Numbered from the stretch's first letter, positions 55,821 through 64,000 are shown. The stretch: DNA of 64,000 nt from Mycobacterium marseillense (GCF_010731675.1 NZ_AP022584.1:1426001-1490000), one strand, 5' to 3'. The notes: a model not told the origin generated them from the sequence alone. Program-made: numbers and translations.

Positions 55821-57653
55821 ATGCGGTCGAATGAACTGACGATTGTTGCCGAGGCACCGGCGCGCGGTGCGGGGTTGGACCAGGTGATCGGGCTCTCGAT
55901 CGCCGCGGTGGTGATCACGTTGCTCATGCTGTGGGTGGGCCACGCCCACCGCACGCATCGCATCCGGTGGCTCGCCCGGGCCGCGGACAAGGTGGGCGAG
56001 AAGTTCCACCGGCCGAGCTGGGTCGCCCTGCCGGTGCTGGTATTCACCACGTCAATCATCTGCGCGCTGTTCGGGTTCATCTGGGATGTCAGCTGGCACA
56101 TCGGCAACGGCCGCGACCCCGGCCCGCTGGCCAACCCGGCGCACTACTTCATCATCATCGGGCTGTTCGGCATCTTCCTGGGCGGGATGACCGCGGTCGT
56201 CCTGCCCTTCGACAAGCCCGGCCCGGCGGCGGTGCGCATCACGCGTAACTGGCAAGCCCCGGTCGGCGGTGTGCTGATGGCCGGCTGCGGGCTGTACGCG
56301 ATGATCGGGTTCCCGCTCGACGACATCTGGCACCGCATCTTCGGCCAGGACGTAACCCTCTGGGGTCCAACACATTTGATGATGATCGGCGGCGCCTGCT
56401 TTTCGTTGTTCGCGGTGCTGATGCTGGAGCGCGAGGGTGAGGCCCAGCTGGGTGCCGACGTGCTGCACGGCGCGTTCATCACGTTCCTGCGCTACCTGTC
56501 GTTCGGCGGGATGTTCATCGGCTTGTCGGTCTATCAGATCGAGTACGACTTCGGCGTCGAGCAATTCCGCCTCGTCCTGCAGCCCATGATGATCGCCGCC
56601 GCGGCCGCGCTGGCAGCAGTCGCCGCTCGCATCACCATGGGGCGGGGCGCGGCCCTGATCGCGGCCGTCTTCGCCATCGCCCTGCGCGGTGGGGTGGCCT
56701 TGCTGGTCGGCCCGATCCTGGGGGCACCGATCAACTGGTTCCCCCTGTATCTCGGCCCCGCGCTCGCGGTCGAGTTGATCGCGCTGACCCCGCTTGTCAA
56801 GCGGCCCATCGCTTTTGGCGCCGTCGCGGGCCTCGGTGTGGGCACCGTCGGGCTGTGGCTGGAGTCGCTGTGGATCTCGGCGGTCTACCACTACCCGTGG
56901 CCGATCAGCATGTGGGGCGAGGCCCTGGCCATGGCGGTGCCCGTCGCAGTGCTGATGGGGATGTGCGGCGCGCTGTTCGGCATGGTGCTCACCGGCCAGC
57001 GGCTTCCCGGCCGCGCCGCCGGCATCTCGGTGGTGGTGGTCACGGTGCTGGTGATCGGCGGCGCGGTGGCCAACGGGCTGCATATCGTCGTGCCCCGACA
57101 GAACAACGCCACCATCATGCTGACCGATCTGCCCGCCGCGCCCGGCCACCGCATGGTGTCGGCCGACATCCAACTGCAACCGGCCGACATGGTCAGCCAG
57201 CACCCGGAGTGGGTGACGATCCTGTCCTGGCAAGGCCGGATGGAGAACAACCGCGGGCTGCAGATCGACGAGCTCGAGAAGGTGGGCCCCGGGCATTACC
57301 GGTCGACGCACCCGCTTCCGGTGTGGGGCTCGTGGAAGACGCTGCTGCGGGTCCAGGACGGCTACACGATGACCGCGGTGCCGATCTACGAACCGGCCGA
57401 CGAGGCGATCCCGGCGCCCGAGGTTCCGGCGCTGTCGGCGATGAACCGGCCGTTCGTGCAGGAGATCACCATCCTGCAGCGCGAGCGCGACCAGAACGCC
57501 CCGGTGTGGCTGTTCACCGCCGGCTCGTTCGTGGTGCTGTTCCTGACGCTGATGGTGATCGCCGGCCTGACATGGGGGGCGGGACGACTCGGCAACGCCG
57601 TCACCGAACCGGAGCCCGTCGAGGACAAGCAACAGACCCCCCGGGCGGCCTAG
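55821..57653 (+). CDS. Uncharacterised large polytopic membrane protein of a cupredoxin module
   Basis: 610 residues with about a dozen hydrophobic segments in the first 420, then an extracytoplasmic domain (about 430-570) and a final helix. Conserved-looking metal-ligand candidates lie at membrane faces: WDVSWHIGNGRD, NPAHYF, DDIWHRIFG, WGPTHLMMIGG, SAVYHYPWPISMW. The late soluble part is all-beta in look (MVSADIQLQPADMV, WVTILSWQGR, KTLLRVQDGYTMTAVPIY). ATG 57653-side end abuts a cupredoxin lipoprotein gene after 4 bp; GGGAGG precedes ATG 55821. No function assigned; a copper or haem related envelope role is inferred only from histidines and neighbours. Confidence 0.85.
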   Translation: MRSNELTIVAEAPARGAGLDQVIGLSIAAVVITLLMLWVGHAHRTHRIRWLARAADKVGEKFHRPSWVALPVLVFTTSIICALFGFIWDVSWHIGNGRDPGPLANPAHYFIIIGLFGIFLGGMTAVVLPFDKPGPAAVRITRNWQAPVGGVLMAGCGLYAMIGFPLDDIWHRIFGQDVTLWGPTHLMMIGGACFSLFAVLMLEREGEAQLGADVLHGAFITFLRYLSFGGMFIGLSVYQIEYDFGVEQFRLVLQPMMIAAAAALAAVAARITMGRGAALIAAVFAIALRGGVALLVGPILGAPINWFPLYLGPALAVELIALTPLVKRPIAFGAVAGLGVGTVGLWLESLWISAVYHYPWPISMWGEALAMAVPVAVLMGMCGALFGMVLTGQRLPGRAAGISVVVVTVLVIGGAVANGLHIVVPRQNNATIMLTDLPAAPGHRMVSADIQLQPADMVSQHPEWVTILSWQGRMENNRGLQIDELEKVGPGHYRSTHPLPVWGSWKTLLRVQDGYTMTAVPIYEPADEAIPAPEVPALSAMNRPFVQEITILQRERDQNAPVWLFTAGSFVVLFLTLMVIAGLTWGAGRLGNAVTEPEPVEDKQQTPRAA

Positions 57654-57657
57654 GGCG

Positions 57658-58020
57658 ATGACGATGCGCGGCACTTTTTTCGCGGCGTTCGTGGCGGCGC
57701 TGGTCTGGGGCCTGGTCGCTTGCGGCGGTTCCACCAACAACAACGCGGCGGCGCCCCTGGTGATCGACGTGACCATCGCCAACGGGCAGGTCACCCCCAC
57801 CAACGCCACGCTGCAGGCCAAGGTGCGCCAGCAGATCACCCTGCACGTGACCAGCGACGCCACCGACGAGCTGCACGTGCATTCCACACCCGATCACAAG
57901 TTCCAGGTCGCGGCGGCACCACACCAGACGTTTGACTTCGCCGTCGAGGTCCCCGGCAACGTCGCGGTGGAGCTGCACCATCTGGACCGCACTATCGCCA
58001 CCATCCAAGTTCAGCCGTGA
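57658..58020 (+). CDS. Cupredoxin-like lipoprotein
   Basis: 120 residues. Signal peptide with lipobox LVAC and Cys22 as lipid anchor. The mature domain is a small beta-sandwich like cupredoxins: VIDVTIANGQVTPTNATLQAKVRQQITLHVTSDATDELHVHS, then FDFAVEVPGNVAVELHHLDRTIATIQV. Histidines at LHVHSTPDH and VELHH could bind copper, but the Cys of a type I blue site is missing. ATG 57664 is an alternative start. Its stop overlaps the next start (GTGA), so the three proteins are likely made together. Confidence 0.85.
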   Translation: MTMRGTFFAAFVAALVWGLVACGGSTNNNAAAPLVIDVTIANGQVTPTNATLQAKVRQQITLHVTSDATDELHVHSTPDHKFQVAAAPHQTFDFAVEVPGNVAVELHHLDRTIATIQVQP

Positions 58021-59381
58021 CCTCCGCCCCCACGGCGGTGGTGCTCGCGCATGGCCTCGGCGGGTCGGGCGACCTCCCGGTGCCGTACGCGTACGCGATG
58101 GTCGGCGCGGCATGGGCGCTGACGTTCACGTTCGCCCTCGTCGCGTTCGCGTGGCGGCAACCGCGGTTCGATCCGCTGCGGCCGGGCCGGCCCTTACCGG
58201 CGGCGCTGACCACCTTCGTCGACGCCCGGGTCACCCGCTGGACGGCCGCGGCGCTGGCGCTGGTATTCGCGCTGTGGGCGGTGGCGGCCGGGATCTGGGG
58301 ACCCGAGTCGGAAGCCAACGCGCTGCTCGGCGCGTTCTATGTGCTGCTGTGGGTCGGATTGGTGGCGCTGTCGCTGGTCTTCGGGCCGGTATGGCGGGTG
58401 ATCTCGCCCATGCGCACGGTGTATCTGCTGCTACGACGCCTCACGCCGGCGCGGATCGGCCGTCCGCGGCTGTCCTACCCGGAAGGCTGGGGCTACCGCC
58501 CCGCCGCGATCGGCCTGTTCGCCTTCGTCTGGATGGAACTGGCCAGCCCGAACTCGGCGTCGCTGCCCTGGATCAGGACGTGGATCGCCGCCTACGCGGT
58601 GCTGATGCTCGTCGGGGCCTGGTTGTGCGGGCAGCGCTGGCTGGCGCGCGCCGACCCATTCGGCGTGTACAGCATGGCCGTCTCCCGGCTCTCGCCGTTT
58701 CGCCGCAATCGGGAGACCGGCCGAATCGTCGTCGGGAGCCCGCTCGACCATCTGCCGTCGCTGCCCGTGCGCCCGGGTGTCGTCGTGCTGCTGGCGGTGC
58801 TGCTCGGGTCCACGGCGTTCGACAGCTTCTCGTCATCGCCGACCTGGCGCGGCTTCGCCGACGAGCTCACGCGGGACGTCGGCGTGTCCCCCACGGTGGC
58901 GTCGTCGGCGCTGCGCACCCTCGGGCTGATCGTGTTCATTTCCGTTGTGGCGGTGACGTTTTCGTTGGCCGCGCGCGCCACCGGAGGCGTCGACCGCGAG
59001 CGGCGCCGCGCGCTGCCCGGCGAGATGGCGCACTCGTTGATCCCGATCGTGGTGGGCTACATCTTCGCGCACTACCTGTCTTACCTGGTGGAGCGCGGAC
59101 AGCAGGCGGTGTTCGCGCTGGCCGACCCGTTCGGCCACGGCTGGAACCTGTTCGGCCTGGCGCACTTACACGTCGCCTACGTGTTGTCCATGCATCCGCC
59201 GGTGCTGGCCGCGATCAAGGTGATCTGCGTGGTCACCGGGCACATCGTCGCGGTGATCGCCGCCCACGACAAAGCTTTGCGGCTGCTGCCCGCCGGCCAC
59301 CAGCTCACAGGGCAGTTGACGATGATGCTGGTGATGGTCGGCTACACCTTCACCGGTTTGTATCTTCTCTTCGGTGGGTAG
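58017..59381 (+). CDS. Uncharacterised polytopic membrane protein with AHGLGG-DLPVP motif
   Basis: 454 residues, about ten helices. It starts GTG 58017 inside the lipoprotein stop. The N-terminus VVLAHGLGGSGDLPVPYAYAMVG is a motif I associate with an unnamed actinobacterial family found beside cupredoxins. Further histidines at membrane faces: IPIVVGYIFAHYLSY, DPFGHGW, AHLHVAYVLSMHPP, VVTGHIVAVIAAHD and PAGHQLTGQL. These could bind haem or copper. Together with the two genes before it this makes a compact three-gene module. Confidence 0.85.
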   Translation: MTSAPTAVVLAHGLGGSGDLPVPYAYAMVGAAWALTFTFALVAFAWRQPRFDPLRPGRPLPAALTTFVDARVTRWTAAALALVFALWAVAAGIWGPESEANALLGAFYVLLWVGLVALSLVFGPVWRVISPMRTVYLLLRRLTPARIGRPRLSYPEGWGYRPAAIGLFAFVWMELASPNSASLPWIRTWIAAYAVLMLVGAWLCGQRWLARADPFGVYSMAVSRLSPFRRNRETGRIVVGSPLDHLPSLPVRPGVVVLLAVLLGSTAFDSFSSSPTWRGFADELTRDVGVSPTVASSALRTLGLIVFISVVAVTFSLAARATGGVDRERRRALPGEMAHSLIPIVVGYIFAHYLSYLVERGQQAVFALADPFGHGWNLFGLAHLHVAYVLSMHPPVLAAIKVICVVTGHIVAVIAAHDKALRLLPAGHQLTGQLTMMLVMVGYTFTGLYLLFGG

Positions 59382-59432
59382 GCGTTGCGGCGTGCGCTCC
59401 CCCGTAACGCAATCCCTGACCGAACTCGATTG

Positions 59433-61616
59433 ATGTCGCGGCGCTCGACCGAGCCGGTCCCCCCGGACGAGCAGAACCCGGCCCGACAGAAGTGGCGTCG
59501 CCCACGAGCGCTGTCCCGATTCAGCATTCAGTCCAAGGTGATGCTGATGCTGCTGGTGGCCAGCCTGGCGTCGCTGGGTGTGATTGGAACGGTCGAGTAC
59601 GTCGCGGCCCGCAACGCGCTGTTGCCCGCGGCGTCCGAGCGGATGACCCAGATGCGCGCGGCGCAGAAACGCGCCATCGAGACTCTGTTCTCGGATCTGT
59701 CGGATTCGCTCGTCGTCTACAGCCACGGGACCACCGCACTGGATGCGGTGCGCGACTTCACCGCCGGTTTCGATCAGCTGGCCAACGCGCCCGTGGACCC
59801 GGGACAGCAACGCGCGCTGGTGGACTTCTACACCAAGCGGCTGATCGAACCGATCGAGCGCGACACCGGCAAGAAGCTGGCACTCGATGCCGTGCTGCCG
59901 AGCAACAACGCGCAGAAGTACCTGCAGGCGCACTACACCGTGGCGGCGAGTCGGTCCTCGAGTCAGACGGACGCCGCGCCCGATGGCGCCGGCGACGACA
60001 GCGCTTGGTCGGCCGCCAATGCGCGCTTCAACGACTACTTTCGCGAGATCGCGACCCGATTCGAATACCGGGATGCGCTGCTTTTGGACACCCGCGGCAA
60101 CGTGGTCTACAGCGTGCGGAAATCGGCCTCCCTCGGCACCAATGTCCGCACCGGTCCGTATCGCCAATCGAACCTGCGGGACGCCTATGAGAAGGCGATG
60201 GCCGCGAACTCGGTGAACTTCGTGTGGATCACCGACTTTGCGCCCTACCAACCCCAACTCGGTCAGCCCATCGCGTGGTTGACGGCGCCGATCGGTCCGC
60301 CCGGCAGCGCGGCCGGGGTGCTGGCGCTGCCCCTGCCCATCGCCAAGGTGAATCGGATCATGACCGCCGACAAGCAGTGGAAAGCCGCGGGCATGGGCGA
60401 GACCGCCGAAACGTATCTCGCCGGCCCGGACAACCTGATGCGCTCCGATTCACGGCTGTTCCTCGAGGACCCCGAGCGATACAAAACCGAGGCGGTCGCG
60501 ACCGGAACCCGGGCCGACACCGTCGACACGGCGATCAGGTGGGGCGGCACCACGCTGGTTCAGCCCGTGGCCACCGCCGCCGTGCGCGCCGCCCAACGCG
60601 GCGAGACCGGAACCCTCACCGACACCAGCTATCTGGGACGGCGTGAACTCGCGGCCTACGCCCCGCTGTCCGTGCCGAATTCCGACCTGCACTGGTCGAT
60701 CATCGCGACCAGAGAGACCGCCGAGGCCAACGCCCGGGTCATGTCGCTCACCCAGACGCTCGTGATCACCACCACCGCAATGGTTTTCGTGATCTGCGTG
60801 GCGGCGCTGCTGGTCGCGCAGATCTTCGTGCGGCCCATCCGCAGGTTGCAGGCCGGCGCCCAGGAGATCGGGGCCGGCAACTACGACGTCACGATTCCGG
60901 TCACCTCCCGCGACGAAATCGGGGAACTCACGGCCACTTTTAACGAGATGAGCCGCAACCTGCAGATCAAGGAAGAGCTGCTGGGCGAACAACGCAGGGA
61001 AAACGACCGGCTGCTCGGGTCGCTGATGCCCGAGCCCGTGGCGCGGCGTTACCGCGAGGGCGAACAGACGATCGCCCTCGAGCACCAGGACGTCACCGTC
61101 ATCTTCGCCGACCTCGTCGGCCTCGACGAGATCTCGGGCAGGCTGTCCGGCCGCGAACTGGTGGGCATCGTCGACGAATTGATCCGCGAACTCGACTCGG
61201 CGGCCGAATCCCTCGGCATCGAGCCGATTCGCACGCTGCACAACGGCTACCTCGCCAGCTGCGGCCTGAACTTCCCCCGCCTGGACAGCGTCCACCGCAC
61301 CGTCGAATTCGCGATCGAGATGACAGAAATCATCGCGCGCTTCAACGCAAGGACGGGCTACCACCTGGCCCTGCGGGCCGGCATCAACACGGGAAACGTC
61401 ATCAGCGGACTGGTCGGACGCTCCAGCATCGTCTACGACATGTGGGGCGCGGCGGTCAATCTGGCTCATCAAACACGCAGCAGCACAACGCAAACGGGGA
61501 TCTTTGTCACCTCGAAGGTGTACGAGGCGATGCACGACATCCGTCAATTCACGCCGGCGGGCAGCGTCACCGTCGGCGGCGTCGAGCAGCAGATCTGGAA
61601 GTTGTCGGAAGGATAG
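59433..61616 (+). CDS. HAMP-linked class III cyclase homologue with altered active site (Rv2435c type)
   Basis: 727 residues (Rv2435c, 730). Helix at about 35-60, a large extracytoplasmic sensor (about 60-430), second helix (VITTTAMVFVICVAALLVAQIF), HAMP (about 467-520) and cyclase domain (about 540-720). Aligned on the window's own canonical cyclase, Asp560 (first metal) and Asp669 and Asn676 are kept, but the second metal Asp is Asn604 (TLHNGY), the purine-selecting Lys is Arg600, and the transition-state Arg is Gln680. It may be inactive or have changed chemistry. ATG 59433 chosen; the next gene, nine bp on, is a channel with a nucleotide-binding-like domain. Confidence 0.92.
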   Translation: MSRRSTEPVPPDEQNPARQKWRRPRALSRFSIQSKVMLMLLVASLASLGVIGTVEYVAARNALLPAASERMTQMRAAQKRAIETLFSDLSDSLVVYSHGTTALDAVRDFTAGFDQLANAPVDPGQQRALVDFYTKRLIEPIERDTGKKLALDAVLPSNNAQKYLQAHYTVAASRSSSQTDAAPDGAGDDSAWSAANARFNDYFREIATRFEYRDALLLDTRGNVVYSVRKSASLGTNVRTGPYRQSNLRDAYEKAMAANSVNFVWITDFAPYQPQLGQPIAWLTAPIGPPGSAAGVLALPLPIAKVNRIMTADKQWKAAGMGETAETYLAGPDNLMRSDSRLFLEDPERYKTEAVATGTRADTVDTAIRWGGTTLVQPVATAAVRAAQRGETGTLTDTSYLGRRELAAYAPLSVPNSDLHWSIIATRETAEANARVMSLTQTLVITTTAMVFVICVAALLVAQIFVRPIRRLQAGAQEIGAGNYDVTIPVTSRDEIGELTATFNEMSRNLQIKEELLGEQRRENDRLLGSLMPEPVARRYREGEQTIALEHQDVTVIFADLVGLDEISGRLSGRELVGIVDELIRELDSAAESLGIEPIRTLHNGYLASCGLNFPRLDSVHRTVEFAIEMTEIIARFNARTGYHLALRAGINTGNVISGLVGRSSIVYDMWGAAVNLAHQTRSSTTQTGIFVTSKVYEAMHDIRQFTPAGSVTVGGVEQQIWKLSEG

Positions 61617-61625
61617 GGCAGGGCC

Positions 61626-63041
61626 GTGACCTCCTTGGACTCGTCATCGCTGTATTGGGCCGCCGGCGTGGTCGTCGGGCTGCCGCTACTGCTGATCGCG
61701 CTCACCGAATGGCATCACAACCTGGTCCGCAAGAACAGCCCGCTGGCCCGGCCCGCGTTCCTGTTGCGCACTTACCTGATCCCGCTGGGCGCCCTGCTGG
61801 TGTTGCTGGTCAACGTCGCACGGATGCCGGCGCAGTTCACGTCGGTGCGGGTTCTGGCGACGGTGTTCGGCTTCGTGGTGTTGGTGCTGCTGCTGTCCGG
61901 GCTCAACGCGACCGTGTTCGAGGGCGCGCCGCAAGGGACGTGGCGCCAGCGGATTCCGGGCATCTTCCTCGACGTGACCCGGTTTGTGCTGATCGGGGTC
62001 GGGCTGGCGGTCATCTTCTCCTACGTGTGGGGCGTCCGCGTGGGCGGCCTTTTCACCGCGCTGGGCGTGACCTCAGTGGTGATCGGGCTGATGCTGCAGA
62101 ATTCCGTCGGCCAGATCGTGTCGGGGCTGTTCATGTTGTTCGAGCAGCCCTTCCGCATCGGCGACTGGCTGGACACCCCGGCGGCGCGGGGCCGCATCGT
62201 GGAGGCCAACTGGCGCTCCGTCCACATCCAGACCGGCCGCGGACTACAGATCACCCCGAACTCGGTGCTGGCCACCACCTCGTTCACCAACCTCAGCCGC
62301 CCACCCGGTGGTCACCAATTGGCCATCACCACAACGTTTTCCGAGGTTGACCCGCCCGACCGGGTGTGCGCACTGCTGGAACGAGTGGCCAACGCGTTGC
62401 CGCAGCGCAGGCCCAACGCGGTGGCCGCCGCGGCGCCCGCCGGGGGTGTCGACTACCTCCTCACCGTCGGGTTGAAGTCGCCCGCTGACGATTCCGCCGC
62501 GCAAGCGACGTTTCTGCGCTGGCTCTGGTATGGCGCGCGGCGCGAGGGCCTGCGCCTGGATGGTGCCGAAGACGACATCTCGACGACCGAACACATCGAA
62601 AAGGCTTTACGGACAGTGGTGGCGCCGGCGTTGCGGCTGAGCCCATCGGATCAGCAGTCGTTGGTGTCGCACGCCAGAATCGTTCGCTACGGGGCGAACG
62701 AGATCGTCGAGCACGCCGGCCGGGTCCCCGAGAAGATGACGTTTCTGCTCGCGGGCGGAGTACGGTTGAGCGCCACCGCCAAGGACGGAACGACGGTCGC
62801 GGCCGGCGGCCTGGACGAGGGCTCGTTCCTGGGAGTGACCGCGCTGACCCGGCAGCCCAACCTGGCTGACGCGCAGGCGGTCGACGAGGTCACCGCTTTG
62901 GAAATCGACCGCGATCGCCTCGTCGAATTGGTGACGGGCAAGCCGTTGTTGTTGCAGGACCTCGGTCGCGCCATCGACGAACGACGCGCCCGAGTGCAGG
63001 AGGCCATGGCAAGGGGCGAGTTCGCGCTGTCGGGCGGCTAG
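61626..63041 (+). CDS. MscS-like channel with C-terminal cyclic-nucleotide-binding-like domain (Rv2434c type)
   Basis: 471 residues from GTG 61626. Four helices, the last being the pore helix region GVRVGGLFTALGVTSVVIGLMLQNSVGQIVSGLFMLFEQPFRIGDWL, then the MscS beta and alpha/beta vestibule (about 180-320). From about 340 a CNBD-like fold: IVRYGANEIVEHAG, FLLAGGVRLSA, GSFLGVTALTRQPNLADAQAV. The phosphate-binding cassette lacks its usual Glu and Arg (FLGVTAL instead of FGE, and LADA instead of PRTA). It is coupled to the altered cyclase upstream, as Rv2434c is to Rv2435c. Possibly a gated osmotic or ion channel in the plasma membrane. Confidence 0.92.
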   Translation: MTSLDSSSLYWAAGVVVGLPLLLIALTEWHHNLVRKNSPLARPAFLLRTYLIPLGALLVLLVNVARMPAQFTSVRVLATVFGFVVLVLLLSGLNATVFEGAPQGTWRQRIPGIFLDVTRFVLIGVGLAVIFSYVWGVRVGGLFTALGVTSVVIGLMLQNSVGQIVSGLFMLFEQPFRIGDWLDTPAARGRIVEANWRSVHIQTGRGLQITPNSVLATTSFTNLSRPPGGHQLAITTTFSEVDPPDRVCALLERVANALPQRRPNAVAAAAPAGGVDYLLTVGLKSPADDSAAQATFLRWLWYGARREGLRLDGAEDDISTTEHIEKALRTVVAPALRLSPSDQQSLVSHARIVRYGANEIVEHAGRVPEKMTFLLAGGVRLSATAKDGTTVAAGGLDEGSFLGVTALTRQPNLADAQAVDEVTALEIDRDRLVELVTGKPLLLQDLGRAIDERRARVQEAMARGEFALSGG

Positions 63042-63110
63042 TGAGCCGGGTGGCGACGAAGCGCTGCGACGGCTGATGTCCCGGCGGGGCACCAGATCCA
63101 GAGGGCGATG

Positions 63111-63617
63111 TCAGGTGGGGTCTGGCGTCCATGGGCGCAGTCGGGGGAACCACGCGGGCACCGCCTGCACATAGGCCTGGTATTGGGGCCCGAATTGGCG
63201 CTGCAGGGTGGGTTCTTCGTACCAGCGCACGAACGATGCCGTCACCGCCCACATCACCGCGGCGTAGATGAGCGCGCCGAGACTGCCGAACAGCAGGGCT
63301 TGGCCGACAATGACTACCAGCAGGCCGACATACATCGGATTGCGCACATACCGGTTGAATCCACTGACGACGAGTCGTCGAGGCGCAGCGACGGGTAGCG
63401 GGGTGCCACCCGCCTTGGCGAACTCCACGAACGCCGACAGCACCGGCACCAGGCCCATGCAGATCAACAGCACGCCAACGATTTGGGCGATCACCCAATG
63501 CCCGAGCGGCTGATGGCACTGCCAGCCGGTGATCAGCCAGGGGATCAGTCCAGCGACGGTCCCCGGGGCGACGAGAAAAAACGCCGCACTGCCTAGCGCC
63601 GCAGTCGTTGTACGCAT
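63111..63617 (-). CDS. PEMT/ICMT-like membrane methyltransferase
   Basis: 168 residues from ATG 63617, with AAGGAGG five or so nt upstream; ATG 63620 and GTG 63632 are alternatives. Four helices. The family signature RYVRNPMYVGLLVVIVGQALLFGS and the terminal EEPTLQRQFGPQYQAYVQAVPAWFPRL (ExxLxxxFGxxYxxY) are those of isoprenylcysteine/phosphatidylethanolamine-type methyltransferases using SAM. The target (lipid, thiol or protein) is unknown. It converges on the MscS gene. Confidence 0.85.
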   Translation of the reverse strand: MRTTTAALGSAAFFLVAPGTVAGLIPWLITGWQCHQPLGHWVIAQIVGVLLICMGLVPVLSAFVEFAKAGGTPLPVAAPRRLVVSGFNRYVRNPMYVGLLVVIVGQALLFGSLGALIYAAVMWAVTASFVRWYEEPTLQRQFGPQYQAYVQAVPAWFPRLRPWTPDPT

Positions 63618-63639
63618 CATGCCCTCCTTCACTCCGAAC

Positions 63640-63843
63640 CTGCAACCCGGCCGCTCCCAATGGTTTTCACGCCATATACGGTCGCGATGTCAAGCCGCGG
63701 AAAGTCCTGGCATCGCATAACTCCCCGGGTGTGGACTTTCTGCAGATTCAGGCTAACGACACCGACGGAGATAAGTCAACGACCGTAGAATTTCTGCGGA
63801 CTGCACCGAGAGGGACGACGGCCCGGAAAGCCCGACCCGCGGC
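63640..63843. other. Intergenic, no gene seen
   Basis: Between the methyltransferase start and the repeats there is no supported reading frame. The stretch 63660-63690 is locally AT-richer (GGTTTTCACGCCATATACGG) and may hold the methyltransferase promoter. No other structure seen. Confidence 0.4.
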
Positions 63844-63929
63844 GCCCGGCTACGCCGCGCTTGCGATCACCACTGGCCCAAAGATGGCGACCCGCTGCGC
63901 CCGGCTACGCCGCGCTTGCGATCACCACT
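63844..63929. repeat. Dispersed short repeat, two direct copies 56 bp apart
   Basis: A 30-bp word starting CCCGGCTACGCCGCGCTTGC occurs at 63844-63873 and identically at 63900-63929. The second is preceded by GGCGACCCGCTGCG (63885), which also flanks the copy at 7741-7780 in inverse orientation. The second copy runs into the TAG stop of the minus-strand gene at the window edge. Confidence 0.75.
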
Positions 63930-64000
63930 AGCCGATCAGGTGCTCGGCTTTCTTGTTGCCGTCCCAGCGGCGCAAACCCACGAAGCTGCCCTGGATTTGG
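63928..64000 (-). CDS. C-terminal end of an unidentified gene (5' part beyond window)
   Basis: On the minus strand the frame reads QIQGSFVGLRRWDGNKKAEHL then IG and TAG at 63930-63928. The residue mix and the stop just at the start of a repeat look like a genuine C-terminus. With only 23 residues visible the family cannot be given. Confidence 0.5.
   Translation of the reverse strand, partial: QIQGSFVGLRRWDGNKKAEHLIG

Noticed and set aside
56052..57887. 611-codon minus-strand frame over the 610-residue membrane protein
   Set aside because: The + strand frame has a ribosome site, ordered hydrophobic segments and operon overlaps; the antisense frame is His/Asp/Gln-rich noise.

Overview
The window looks like chromosomal DNA of a Mycobacterium. 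It is GC-rich, and from about 7.8 to 55.4 kb its gene order is, from memory of that genome, that of M. tuberculosis Rv1631 to Rv1589 in reverse orientation: coaE, rpsA, polA, DUF35/thiolase, pdtaR, cya, cydABDC, tesB1, pykA, lgt, trpABCE, bcpB, chaA, the his operon, nadABC, nrtR, lipase, bsaP, bioB. No gene content points to M. tuberculosis itself. The flanks and several insertions suggest a non-tuberculous species. The species cannot be fixed from sequence reading alone.

Layout. (1) 0-7.7 kb, accessory flank: a Ser/Thr kinase cut by the left edge is divergent from an FHA-FHA-ABC exporter (Rv1747 type). The exporter is followed, tightly packed, by a DUF402 protein, an ATP-dependent DNA ligase, a LigD-type polymerase and an Fpg/Nei glycosylase, which together look like a self-contained base-excision or end-joining repair operon. 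A small secreted protein follows. (2) 7.8-18 kb: coaE, rpsA and polA, with a TetR/carotenoid-oxygenase pair wedged between polA and rpsA; then a DUF35/thiolase pair and the ANTAR regulator pdtaR. (3) 18.1-27.2 kb: tRNA-Leu, an AT-richer gap, a small lipoprotein, a canonical class III adenylyl cyclase, a DUF308 protein and the cytochrome bd operon cydABDC. (4) 27.4-40.4 kb: a DUF2156 membrane protein, tesB1, pykA, a DUF2752 protein, lgt, the trp cluster, bcpB and chaA. (5) 40.5-47 kb: the overlapping his operon hisD-C-B-H-A-suhB-F-I. It carries PriA-type HisA, which fits the absence of trpF from the trp cluster. (6) 47-55.4 kb: an F420-type reductase, nadABC controlled from a palindrome shared with nrtR, a lipase, and bioB with its auxiliary protein bsaP. 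(7) 55.5-64 kb, accessory flank: an uncharacterised membrane protein/cupredoxin lipoprotein/membrane protein module, then a HAMP-cyclase and MscS-CNBD pair (Rv2435c/Rv2434c type) in which both nucleotide-handling domains have lost canonical residues, a PEMT/ICMT-like methyltransferase, and the tail of a further gene.

Most genes sit in operons with 1-14 bp overlaps. Two kinds of short repeat lie at gene ends: a 20-bp-period TTGAGTGTGA element at two convergent junctions (17.3 and 47.5 kb), and an element of about 40 bp with copies at 7.7 kb and, twice, at 63.9 kb. Strong candidate operators are a 27-bp palindrome over the carotenoid oxygenase start and a 23-bp palindrome between nadA and nrtR. 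The best candidates for something under-described are the repair operon at 4.6-7.3 kb, the cupredoxin membrane module at 55.8-59.4 kb and the degenerate cyclase/channel pair at 59.4-63.0 kb.
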